Made by a program: the position numbers and the translations under genes. Below, one piece after another: positions 1-7,273 of a stretch of DNA of 57,544 nt; positions within the stretch are counted from its first letter, which is position 1, and each line of letters begins with the position of its first letter. Location of the stretch: NCBI GenBank assembly GCA_027486585.1, contig JAIXOU010000112.1, positions 1 through 57,544 on the forward strand, read 5' to 3'. This DNA is from Verrucomicrobiaceae bacterium. GTDB taxonomy: Bacteria; Verrucomicrobiota; Verrucomicrobiia; Verrucomicrobiales; Verrucomicrobiaceae. The notes beneath the pieces were generated by a model. That model did not search any database. It was not told the DNA's origin and was given only the letters and a program-made list of their open reading frames with translations.

Positions 1-129
1 CACACGGGGATCAGGCAGCGTGGCGAAGAGTTCTTTGAGCCGAAGGACCTCTTGCAGGTCGGCTCTGACTTGAGGGTCGAGGGATTCAGTGGTGATAAGG
101 GTGGCTTCCATCCATACCCAGTTATTCAT
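1..129 (-). CDS. N-terminus of a truncated protein, possibly ISAs1-type transposase
   Basis: The minus strand reads open from an ATG at 129 to the window edge, giving 43 residues that begin MNNWVWMEATLITT and end ELFATLPDPRV. A second in-frame ATG lies at 111. The final LPDPRV after a helical stretch resembles the start of ISAs1-family transposases, where a phrase like FAxLPDPR precedes the HP..DIL segment. This is a resemblance only, since the catalytic part is outside the window. The gene diverges from the Ter operon, with about 200 bases between them that contain no other gene. If it is a transposase, it would mark a mobile boundary next to the Ter locus. Confidence 0.45.
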   Translation of the reverse strand, partial: MNNWVWMEATLITTESLDPQVRADLQEVLRLKELFATLPDPRV

Positions 130-330
130 TTCATGCGTTTGCCCTGACCTCTAACTTAAACTTTCTTAAAGTGTATGAGATCTGCTGCGCTAGCGACACC
201 ATCTGCGTGGCTTGAATAGAGTGGGAGCCATAATCCAGACACTCAAGCTTGCTAATACTTTCGATTGATTGGAATAACTTCTTGCAGTGTCCGCAAAAAT
301 CCTTAAAACGAGAACTGTTCTTAGACTCCC

Positions 331-1209
331 ATGAATGCCCTCCCCTACAACCTAATCGCCGCCTTTGCATTCCCAACGTCTCCAGAGTTGGTAGAGGCAA
401 TCCCAATCATCATCTCGCTAATCGTTATCGAGGGGCTTCTTAGTGTGGACAACGCGCTCGCCATTGCGGCCATGGCGAATCATTTGCCAGGAAAACAGAA
501 GTATCAGGCGCTCAAATGGGGTATCTTCGGAGCCTATTTGTTTCGCGGTGTATGTCTCGCCTTCGCAGCATGGATCATTGAAAATCCGTGGCTAAAAATC
601 TGCGGCGCGGCCTACCTAGTTTATTTAATGAGTGAGCATTTCACGGGGGGCGGTGATGAGGACAATGACGGAAAGGCCGACTCTCCCAATCAGCGCGGAT
701 TTTGGGCTACTATCATCGCCATCGAGGTAATGGATCTGAGCCTCAGCGTGGACAATGTCGTTGCTGCTGTCGCCATGAGTCCAAAGCTCTGGGTGGTGTG
801 TCTTGGTGTGTTCATTGGCATTTTAGCATTGCGGTTTGTAGCTGGCGCATGCATCAAGCTAATCGAAAAATTTCCCATTCTAGAAGACACTGCGTTTCTG
901 TTGATTGGGTATGTCGGTTTCATCTTATGCTATGAACTGCTGAGTGATCCAAACAGCGGTTTCCAGCTTCTTCCTGGGCCTGTGCATGTGAGTGCAGGTC
1001 AGAAATTCATCGGCATCATCATTATCATAGCTGTTTCAATTTTTTACTCAAAATCCGAAGTCATACAGAATGCTTTGAAGCCGCTATTCAAACTAAGTTA
1101 TGGCCCAATGAAGCTCGTCGCTACCCTCGTCGGTCTTGTGCTGAAGATTATCCTACTACCTTTCAAGGTGATCATTGGCCTATTTAAAAGCAAGCCTTCA
1201 GCTGCTTAA
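331..1209 (+). CDS. terC: TerC-family integral membrane protein
   Basis: This 292-residue polytopic membrane protein belongs to the TerC/Alx/YkoY family, linked to tellurite resistance and to manganese or other metal export. Two copies of the hallmark SVDN motif are visible, at residues 38-41 (EGLLSVDNALA) and 139-142 (LSLSVDNVVAA), each in a hydrophobic helix and consistent with the family's internal duplication. An acidic, glycine-rich loop at about 105-120 (GGGDEDNDGKAD) separates the halves. About seven hydrophobic segments are present and the C-terminus is basic. The ATG start has no Shine-Dalgarno sequence. It is the first gene of the Ter operon, 32 bases before the first TerD, so it is probably the membrane partner of the TerD proteins. 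The transported substrate cannot be read from sequence. Confidence 0.93.
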   Translation: MNALPYNLIAAFAFPTSPELVEAIPIIISLIVIEGLLSVDNALAIAAMANHLPGKQKYQALKWGIFGAYLFRGVCLAFAAWIIENPWLKICGAAYLVYLMSEHFTGGGDEDNDGKADSPNQRGFWATIIAIEVMDLSLSVDNVVAAVAMSPKLWVVCLGVFIGILALRFVAGACIKLIEKFPILEDTAFLLIGYVGFILCYELLSDPNSGFQLLPGPVHVSAGQKFIGIIIIIAVSIFYSKSEVIQNALKPLFKLSYGPMKLVATLVGLVLKIILLPFKVIIGLFKSKPSAA

Positions 1210-1241
1210 AGATCATTCATTCACTTCTAACTTATTAACTT

Positions 1242-1907
1242 ATGGCAATCAATCTAACAAAAGGACAACGAATCGACTTGCGTAAATCGAGCGGTGCGGA
1301 ACTCACTGATTTTTGTGTCGGTGTGAATTGGGGCGGCATCGAATCTAGGGGCTTCATGGGGCTGACAAAGAAGGTCGAAAATGTAGATCTCGACCTTAGC
1401 GCTGCGTTGCTTGACACCCAGGGAGCCCTTTGTGATCACATTTACTCACCACTCTACAAACCAGAACTCCTCAAACAGTTTGGGCTGCCACCTGGAAAGC
1501 TGATTGCCGCCAATGGTGCCCTGAAACATACAGGAGATGATCAGTCAGGTGATTCTGGAGGTGATGACGGTTTGGACAATGAAATCATCACAGTGAATCT
1601 CGGCCTAGTGCCAGCAAATATTGGCCAGATTTTCTTTTTCCTGAACAACTGTGGTAAAGAGGATTTCTCCCAAATTCCATACGCAAAGATTCGGATGTTC
1701 GAAGGAACTCCAACCAAGGTTAAGGAGGTCTTCGCCTCTTACAACGTGGCCGCTGAAGCTCAATACAAAGGCAAGCGTGCGCTGATTCTTGGGAGGCTCT
1801 ATAGGAAGGGCAGCGAGTGGAAGTTCGCTGCCATCGGAGATCCCACCGAGGACGCTTTCGTAGCGCAGACGGTCGCTCGAATCACTCAGGAATACAATAA
1901 ACTCTAA
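1242..1907 (+). CDS. terD: TerD-family protein 1, divergent with an insertion
   Basis: This 221-residue cytoplasmic protein starts with the family signature MAINLTKGQ. The family folds as a beta-sandwich and binds calcium through clustered acidic residues. Here VDLDLSAALLD (48-58) replaces the usual DLDASAFML, and the acidic loop HTGDDQSGDSGGDDG lies at 96-110. Between them is an insertion of about 25 residues (DHIYSPLYKPELL) not found in the two following paralogues, so this copy is nearer the TerX/TerZ type. The end retains the LGRLYRKGSEWKFAAIGD motif. It lies 32 bases after terC and 13 bases before the next terD. No Shine-Dalgarno sequence precedes the start; the leader ends TTAACTT. The TerD assignment is secure, but the individual role is unknown. 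Confidence 0.93.
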   Translation: MAINLTKGQRIDLRKSSGAELTDFCVGVNWGGIESRGFMGLTKKVENVDLDLSAALLDTQGALCDHIYSPLYKPELLKQFGLPPGKLIAANGALKHTGDDQSGDSGGDDGLDNEIITVNLGLVPANIGQIFFFLNNCGKEDFSQIPYAKIRMFEGTPTKVKEVFASYNVAAEAQYKGKRALILGRLYRKGSEWKFAAIGDPTEDAFVAQTVARITQEYNKL

Positions 1908-1920
1908 CGCGTATTTAACT

Positions 1921-2475
1921 ATGGCCATCAATCTCACAAAGGGGCAGCGCATAGATGTTGGACTTCAGCAGGCCGGAATAGGCCTGGGCTGGAGTCCGAG
2001 CAACGGGTCGTCTTCTGAGCCTTACGATCTGGATGCTAGCGCTTTTATGTTAGGAGAAAACAACAAACTAGTCGCTAGTGATTTTTTTGTGTTTTACAAC
2101 CAGCCAACATCACCTGACGGCGCAGTTAGAAGCAGCGGCGATAACAAAGATGGAGAGGGGGAGGGAGATGACGAAACTCTTTTTGCCAATCTTGCTAACG
2201 TAGATTCGAGGGTAACAGAGATCATTTTTGTGGTGACGATTCATGACGCGAAAGAACGCAAACAAAACTTCGGACAAGTGCGCAATGCCTTCATCCGAAT
2301 CTATGACCAAACCAACGCGCAGGAAATCTGCAAATACGAGTTGGATGAGGACTTTTCTACCGAGTCTGCCGTGGAGTTTGGCCGGCTTTATCGCCGTGGC
2401 GCAGCATGGAAGTTTGAGGCAATCGGACGCGGACATCAAGGTGGCTTGGAAGCGTTACTGGCCCTTTATTCATGA
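1921..2475 (+). CDS. terD: TerD-family protein 2
   Basis: This 184-residue TerD protein starts MAINLTKGQRIDVGLQ. It carries GLGW (21-24), YDLDASAFML (35-44), the acidic metal-binding loop SSGDNKDGEGEGDDE (71-85) and the conserved C-terminal block FGQVRNAFIRIYD, then CKYELDEDFSTESAVEFGRLYRR and WKFEAIG. Every canonical family motif is present, so calcium binding is expected. It sits in a tandem TerD array and is closest to the following copy, with which it shares the CKYELDEDFS...EFGRLYRR block. This points to local duplication. Its start context (TTTAACTATGGC) resembles those of its neighbours and has no Shine-Dalgarno sequence. Confidence 0.95.
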   Translation: MAINLTKGQRIDVGLQQAGIGLGWSPSNGSSSEPYDLDASAFMLGENNKLVASDFFVFYNQPTSPDGAVRSSGDNKDGEGEGDDETLFANLANVDSRVTEIIFVVTIHDAKERKQNFGQVRNAFIRIYDQTNAQEICKYELDEDFSTESAVEFGRLYRRGAAWKFEAIGRGHQGGLEALLALYS

Positions 2476-2501
2476 GTTTCAAAACCCACTGACACATAAC
2501 T

Positions 2502-3044
2502 ATGGCAATTAACCTATCGAAAGGACAACGCGTTGATATCAGCCTCCAAAATCTGGCGGTCGGTCTTGGCTGGACGGGTGATTCGGACTTGGATGCCTCG
2601 GCATTCATGGTGGCCGGAAACGGCCAAGTTCCCGCCGAAGAATTCTTCGTATTCTACGGTAATCTGGAATCGAAAGACCTAGCAGTGAAGCACTCAGGTG
2701 ACGAAAAAGCAGGCGGCTCGAGTGATGTCGAAACAATCAAAGTGGACATCCGCAAGCTAGATCCTCGAATTGAGCAAATCATCTTCACGGTGACGATTTA
2801 CGATTCTGAAACGACCGGTGAAAACTTCGGTCAGGTGCGAAACTCGTTCATCCGCATCTACAATGCGGACACCAACGAAGAACTGTGCAAATACGAATTG
2901 GATGAGGATTTCTCCATCGAAACGGCCATTGAGTTTGGGCGCCTATATAGACGTAACGATTCCTGGCGATTTGAGGCGATTGGTACGGCCGGCACTGGTG
3001 GCTTGGGATCATTCGTGAAGAAGTATGCCCAAGCCTATTCCTAA
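2502..3044 (+). CDS. terD: TerD-family protein 3
   Basis: This 180-residue TerD protein starts MAINLSKGQRVDISLQ. It has GLGWTGDSDLDASAFMV (21-37), the acidic loop HSGDEKAGGSSDVE at about 66-79, FGQVRNSFIRIYNAD, and CKYELDEDFSIETAIEFGRLYRR followed by WRFEAIG. It is the most compact and canonical member of the array, close to the length of classical TerD. The gap to the previous gene is 26 bases and to the following zinc-ribbon gene 21 bases. Cytoplasmic calcium-binding and scaffold roles are known for the family; any specific role in this organism is inference. Confidence 0.95.
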   Translation: MAINLSKGQRVDISLQNLAVGLGWTGDSDLDASAFMVAGNGQVPAEEFFVFYGNLESKDLAVKHSGDEKAGGSSDVETIKVDIRKLDPRIEQIIFTVTIYDSETTGENFGQVRNSFIRIYNADTNEELCKYELDEDFSIETAIEFGRLYRRNDSWRFEAIGTAGTGGLGSFVKKYAQAYS

Positions 3045-3065
3045 ACCTATGACCAATCAAAACAC

Positions 3066-3242
3066 ATGAGCAGCTATTCTGACGACGAAGTGTTTTTCTG
3101 CGGTCATTGCCGGCGCCAGCATGAACCGCGCAAGGGAGCAAAATGCATTCAATGCGGGCGAGAAACGATTATTTGGAACACGCGCAAGGAAAGCGGCTCA
3201 GTGATTCAGGCACGCTGGGATCGGATGCGCGGCAAAAGCTGA
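3066..3242 (+). CDS. Small two-CxxC zinc-ribbon protein in the terD array
   Basis: This is a 58-residue protein, MSSYSDDEVF onward, ending WDRMRGKS. It has CGHC at residues 12-15 and CIQC at 27-30, the spacing of a compact treble-clef or zinc-ribbon fold. The remainder is basic and probably helical. The gene fits exactly between two terD genes, with 21-base and 20-base gaps, on the same strand and at operon spacing, which is the main support for it being real. It overlaps the 5' extension of a longer terD reading frame; the terD start at 3263 resolves that conflict. It may tether TerD proteins to RNA, DNA or another zinc-ribbon partner, but this is inference. I do not recognise a named family. 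Confidence 0.75.
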   Translation: MSSYSDDEVFFCGHCRRQHEPRKGAKCIQCGRETIIWNTRKESGSVIQARWDRMRGKS

Positions 3243-3262
3243 ACTCATCACCCCTTCCACAC

Positions 3263-3901
3263 ATGGCTATCAATCTCACGAAGGGGCAGACCATTGATCT
3301 GCGCAAAGAAACGAATGACCTCGACCAGATCACAATCGGTCTTGGGTGGAGGGTGCGTGAGAAGAAGAAAGGCTTTTTGGGTGGTATCTTCGGTAGCAAG
3401 GATGAAGCGGAGTTCGATCTCGACGCCGTAGCTTTCATGCTGGACGAGAACGACAAAGTGCAGGACCGCGGAGCCGAAAAACTTGTTGGCGGCGATATTG
3501 TTTTCTTTAACAGCCGCCAGCACCCCAGCGGCACGGTAATTCACAGCGGTGACAACCGCACTGGTGGCACGGGAGCAAATGATGACGAGCAGATCATCGT
3601 GAAGCTGAACTCAGTACCCGCGAAATATCACCGCATCCTCTTCCTCGTCTGTATTTATCAGGGTATCAAGCAGGGCCAACACTTCGGTCAAGTGGAGTCA
3701 GCCTATATCCGTGCCGTGGATGGCAAAGGCAAAGAAATGGCACGCTACTCCCTCAGCTCCGAATCCGCCTACGACGGTAAATGCACTATGGTCTTCGGCG
3801 AAGTGTACCGCCGCAGCGACGGATGGAAATTCCGTGCCATCGGTGATGCCCACCCGTACGACAGCTTTGTTCATCTACTCAAAGAGCACCTGCCCCAATA
3901 A
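3263..3901 (+). CDS. terD: TerD-family protein 4 (TerX/TerZ-like)
   Basis: This is a 212-residue TerD protein. An upstream in-frame start at 3143 exists, but the start at 3263 gives the invariant family N-terminus MAINLTKGQTIDLRK and clears the zinc-ribbon gene that ends at 3242. Motifs are IGLGWR (25-30), a basic and glycine-rich insertion KKKGFLGGIFGSKDEAEFDLDAVAF (positions 34-58), and the acidic loop HSGDNRTGGTGANDDE (94-109), followed by FGQVESAYIRAVD and VFGEVYRRSDGWKFRAIGD. The GFLGGIFGS insertion is typical of larger TerX/TerZ-like paralogues. It lies 18 bases before the first VWA gene, linking the TerD block to the signalling block. Confidence 0.93.
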   Translation: MAINLTKGQTIDLRKETNDLDQITIGLGWRVREKKKGFLGGIFGSKDEAEFDLDAVAFMLDENDKVQDRGAEKLVGGDIVFFNSRQHPSGTVIHSGDNRTGGTGANDDEQIIVKLNSVPAKYHRILFLVCIYQGIKQGQHFGQVESAYIRAVDGKGKEMARYSLSSESAYDGKCTMVFGEVYRRSDGWKFRAIGDAHPYDSFVHLLKEHLPQ

Positions 3902-3919
3902 CCAACCCACATCTATATC

Positions 3920-4555
3920 ATGCGCCGTCTCCCCGTTTATCTCGTCCTCGACACCTCCGGTTCCATGTCCGGCGAACCCATTCAGCAAGTCAATAATGGC
4001 GTGCAGATGCTTGTCTCCGCCTTGCGCCAAGACCCGCAGGCGCTTGAGACGGCCTTCCTCAGTGTCATCACGTTTGATTCCACGGCCAAAGAGGCCGTGC
4101 CATTGACCGATTTGCCTTCCTTTCAGGCACCGACTGTTGCCGCTACTGGCACGACCGCGCTGGGGGAGGCGCTTTCACTCGTAGCTGACTGCGCAAAACG
4201 TGACGTGAAGACGGCCTCAGCGACTCAAAAAGCTGACTGGCGTCCGATGGTTTTCATCATGACTGACGGCAGCCCCACCGATGATTTTCAAAAAGGGCTT
4301 GCCCGATTCAAGAAGGAAAAATGGGGTGCTGTGGTAGCCTGCGGTGTGGATAGCGCAGATGTTAGCCTGCTCCAGCAGATCGCGGGTGAGGCAGTAGTCA
4401 CTCTTTCCACGGCGGATGCCAAGGCACTAGAGGCCTTCTTCAAATGGGTCACTGCGTCCATCAGCACCTCCAGCAAGAGCGTCCAGACAGGCAAAGAAGT
4501 CGAAGGACTGAACCAACTGCCGCCTCCACCCCCAGAAATCCAGGTCGTCGTTTAA
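3920..4555 (+). CDS. terY: TerY-like VWA-domain protein 1
   Basis: This 211-residue protein is essentially one von Willebrand A domain. The metal-ion adhesion site reads D11-T-S13-G-S15, with the threonine in GTTALGEAL and the aspartate in FIMTDGSPTDD, so the MIDAS is intact. It starts MRRLPVYLVLDTSGSM, the classic TerY opening, and ends in a proline tail (LPPPPPEIQVVV). No signal peptide is seen, so it is cytoplasmic. TerY proteins are the VWA arm of the TerY, PP2C and kinase triad described in Ter loci, and probably act as metal-dependent adaptors that recruit the phosphatase and kinase. The second VWA gene ends in a very similar PPPPAEIQIVV tail. Confidence 0.93.
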   Translation: MRRLPVYLVLDTSGSMSGEPIQQVNNGVQMLVSALRQDPQALETAFLSVITFDSTAKEAVPLTDLPSFQAPTVAATGTTALGEALSLVADCAKRDVKTASATQKADWRPMVFIMTDGSPTDDFQKGLARFKKEKWGAVVACGVDSADVSLLQQIAGEAVVTLSTADAKALEAFFKWVTASISTSSKSVQTGKEVEGLNQLPPPPPEIQVVV

Positions 4556-4572
4556 GTTGCTACACCAGTGAT

Positions 4573-4875
4573 ATGCAGGAGCTACCATCCATCCTGGCCG
4601 CACTGGCTATATTCGGATTACTGATCTTCATTCGCGTGAAAGTGATGCAGTTCCGATGCGGCGCGACAGGCAGGGCATTCCATTTTGGAAACAGCCTCCA
4701 GCTTATGCTCCGCGTGCTCAGCAGTCTCGCCGTGCCGGGACTTGGGCAAGCGATGTTTGGTCGTATCGGATTAGGATTGCTGCACCTCAGCGTTTTTGCC
4801 GTTGCCTTTTGCTACCTGGGAGATCTGGCTTTTTTAATCAATCTTGCCTCCGCCATGGAGCATGTCTTCCCCTGA
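4573..4875 (+). CDS. Small integral membrane protein between two VWA genes
   Basis: This 100-residue protein begins MQELPSILAALAIFGLLIFI. Three hydrophobic segments are visible, near residues 4-20, 47-66 and 70-93, with a short basic loop (RVKVMQFRCGATGR) after the first. An upstream in-frame ATG at 4444 would overlap the VWA gene and was rejected. The gene lies 17 bases after one VWA gene and 6 bases before the next, so it is certainly part of the operon. Its likely role is to present or anchor VWA partners at the membrane, by context only. I recognise no named family. Confidence 0.75.
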   Translation: MQELPSILAALAIFGLLIFIRVKVMQFRCGATGRAFHFGNSLQLMLRVLSSLAVPGLGQAMFGRIGLGLLHLSVFAVAFCYLGDLAFLINLASAMEHVFP

Positions 4876-4881
4876 TCCCCC

Positions 4882-5523
4882 ATGTCTGCCCGCCGCCTAC
4901 CTGTCTATCTCGTGCTCGATACCTCCGGCTCCATGCGTGGAGAGCCGATCCAGGCGCTTAAAGTAGGAGTGCAGGCGCTGATCTCCACGTTAAGGCAGGA
5001 TCCCCATGCACTGGAGTCCGTGCATATCTGCATCATTACCTTCGACGCAAAAGCGCGCGTACTCAGCCCACTGCAGAGCCTTGAGGACTTCCAGATGCCT
5101 CTTATCGAGTGCCCGCAGTCAGGTCCCACGATGACAGGTGCAGCTTTGGAAATGCTCTGCCAGTGCGTGGATAGGGATGTGCAGCGGACTACCGCTGATC
5201 ATAAGGGCGACTGGCGGCCAATCGCTTTTCTGATGACTGATGGTGGGCCGAACGATACCGCTCTGTATGCGCAAATGATCCCAGAAGTTCAGAAACGCCC
5301 CTTCGCTTCCATCATCGCTTGCGCCGCTGGGGCCAGAGCCAAAGTGGAACCACTGCGAAAGCTCACTGCAAACGTTTTCAACCTCGAAACGATGGACGGT
5401 CACTCTTTCGCTGGGCTTTTCCAGTGGGTGTCTTCTACCGTCTCGTCGGGGAATCGCAGCATGGGTGCGACCAGCAGCATCACGCTACCACCCCCACCGG
5501 CAGAAATTCAAATCGTCGTCTAA
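4882..5523 (+). CDS. terY: TerY-like VWA-domain protein 2
   Basis: This 213-residue VWA protein is a paralogue of the one at 3920. It opens MSARRLPVYLVLDTSGSMRGEPIQ, with the MIDAS at D13-T-S15-G-S17, the MIDAS threonine region TMTGAALEML and the aspartate in FLMTDGGPND. It ends with a proline tail (LPPPPAEIQIVV) nearly the same as that of the first copy. This suggests both tails bind the same partner. No export signal is present. It lies 6 bases after the small membrane gene and 13 bases before the PP2C phosphatase gene. Confidence 0.92.
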   Translation: MSARRLPVYLVLDTSGSMRGEPIQALKVGVQALISTLRQDPHALESVHICIITFDAKARVLSPLQSLEDFQMPLIECPQSGPTMTGAALEMLCQCVDRDVQRTTADHKGDWRPIAFLMTDGGPNDTALYAQMIPEVQKRPFASIIACAAGARAKVEPLRKLTANVFNLETMDGHSFAGLFQWVSSTVSSGNRSMGATSSITLPPPPAEIQIVV

Positions 5524-5536
5524 TCCTATTATCCAC

Positions 5537-7273
5537 ATGCAGCTCACGCCTCAGCGTCCAAATATTCAGGACATCCCAGCCTTTCTTCGCGCAATGGCCG
5601 AGGCTTTGGAAAAAATGCACGTTGAGCAGCGGGCACACGGTGGAATCGTCGAAGGAGCGCTCAAGGATTGGCTCACTACCACGGAAGACTCACTGGATGA
5701 AGAGCGCTTCAGAGCTGCTGCAAAACCTGCTGATCAACTGCCAGACGACCCGCTTCAGGCGGATGTACTTTGCTTCGCCACCTACTGCATCGGCGTCATC
5801 GCTGGCACTTCGGCAGCAAATGCCCAGCCATTCATGGCGACGCATCATCAAGGCAAAGAATGGCCAACCGAGTTCCTTCAGCTACTCGAAACACTCGCCA
5901 AACAAGACGCTACTCCTCGTGTCAGCATTTCTGATCTGAGCAGAGCCTTGAGTACACCCATTGCTCTTGAATCCGTTTTAGAACCTGAACCCGCCGGCAA
6001 TTCAGGCACTCCTTTAGTCAAACCTGCTCACCAGATGCCAGCCGTCCGCATCGCCCTCCGCAATGCAACTGTAGGCAAGCCTTACAGCTACGAACCGGGT
6101 GTGATCGCCAGTAAGATAGCCGAAACGCTCGGTCATGATCCCACCAGTGCGCGCATCTCCCATCTGCAACTACCCGAAGACTGCGGACTTGCGTTTGATC
6201 AACTTACTGGAGCCATCAGCGGTGTTCCCACTCGCGCCTTCGATAAAGAACTCAGCTTGGACTATGTGCCCAGTCTGAGCGCCAGCAGCATTACTGCGAA
6301 AGTCACGCTTCTCATCAATCCCGATCCCCTCTCGCTCTGGAAGGATCTGCCACCACCAGCCGACGCGCCGTATCAGAAGCCAGTGCTTGCTCATAGTGAA
6401 GAGCGGCTCGGACCGTATCGCATCGTCGCCGCCAGCCGTCGTGGGCGTTCCCATGCAAACAAGAGTGAGTTCCGCGATGATGACTATGCCATCGGCTACG
6501 CTGAGGAGACTGGCTGGCTCGTCATCGTCGTCGCGGACGGAGCTGGGTCGGCCATCTATTCTCGGCGTGGCTCGCAGATCGCCTGTGATGTGGCAAAGAC
6601 CAGGCTGCTCACCGTGCTCAACAGCGCCCAGCACAATCAGGCAGAGGCGCTTTACCTCCAGCATCGTGACTGGCAGCACCCAGAGGTGAAGAAGGCCCTG
6701 CGCCAATGTCTCTACGAGGCCGCTTTGCTAGCCCACCACAAGCTGCGCGCAGAGGTCGCACAGCCTACCGAGACACTGGCGCCACCTCCGACGCTCAGAA
6801 ATTACGACACCACACTCATCCTGCTCGTCATGAAAAAAACCGGTGAGGGCTGCATCGCCGCCACCTTTTCCATCGGTGATGGTGGCGCAGGCATACTGCC
6901 GCACGTAGGCGAGGGCATCCCCCTCACCAAAGCAGACTCAGGCGAGCATGCCGGGCAGACGATCTTCCTCACCTTTGACTCCACTGTGGCAAACTCCGAG
7001 GCTAACCTAGAAAGCCGCTTCCACTCAGCGCATACCCAAGAGTTCGCCGGAGCGCTCGCCATGACGGACGGCATCACTGATCCTAAATTCCCCAGCGATG
7101 CCGCATTTGCCGATCCTGCTCAGTGGGCAGCACTATGGACCGAGCTCCAGCCCGCTTTGACTAGTTCTCAGGCATTGCTCGACTGGATGAATTTCTTTTC
7201 CCCTGGCAATCACGATGACCGCACCCTCGTTGCCGTCCTGCCATCTCTACCCGCCGCCCCTGACACGCAATGA
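5537..7273 (+). CDS. PP2C-family protein phosphatase with an Ig-like segment
   Basis: This is a 578-residue protein; the ATG at 5537 was chosen because the upstream frame overlaps the VWA gene. Residues 1-150 are helical and unassigned. Residues about 168-262 read as a putative Ig/cadherin-like module (VGKPYSYEP ... GLAFDQLTGAISGVPT), a pattern common in secreted proteins but placed here in a cytoplasmic one. Residues about 290-575 form a PPM/PP2C catalytic domain, with DGAGS at 334-338, FSIGDGGAG, MTDG (D511) and NHDDRT (D560, D561), the expected metal ligands. It is the phosphatase arm of the VWA-phosphatase-kinase triad and overlaps the kinase gene by 4 bases, so the two are translationally coupled. 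It probably reverses that kinase's phosphorylation of Ter components. Confidence 0.9.
   Translation: MQLTPQRPNIQDIPAFLRAMAEALEKMHVEQRAHGGIVEGALKDWLTTTEDSLDEERFRAAAKPADQLPDDPLQADVLCFATYCIGVIAGTSAANAQPFMATHHQGKEWPTEFLQLLETLAKQDATPRVSISDLSRALSTPIALESVLEPEPAGNSGTPLVKPAHQMPAVRIALRNATVGKPYSYEPGVIASKIAETLGHDPTSARISHLQLPEDCGLAFDQLTGAISGVPTRAFDKELSLDYVPSLSASSITAKVTLLINPDPLSLWKDLPPPADAPYQKPVLAHSEERLGPYRIVAASRRGRSHANKSEFRDDDYAIGYAEETGWLVIVVADGAGSAIYSRRGSQIACDVAKTRLLTVLNSAQHNQAEALYLQHRDWQHPEVKKALRQCLYEAALLAHHKLRAEVAQPTETLAPPPTLRNYDTTLILLVMKKTGEGCIAATFSIGDGGAGILPHVGEGIPLTKADSGEHAGQTIFLTFDSTVANSEANLESRFHSAHTQEFAGALAMTDGITDPKFPSDAAFADPAQWAALWTELQPALTSSQALLDWMNFFSPGNHDDRTLVAVLPSLPAAPDTQ

Noticed and set aside
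3143-3262. N-terminal extension of the fourth TerD
   Set aside because: It would overlap the zinc-ribbon gene and precede the invariant MAINLTKGQ start of the family.
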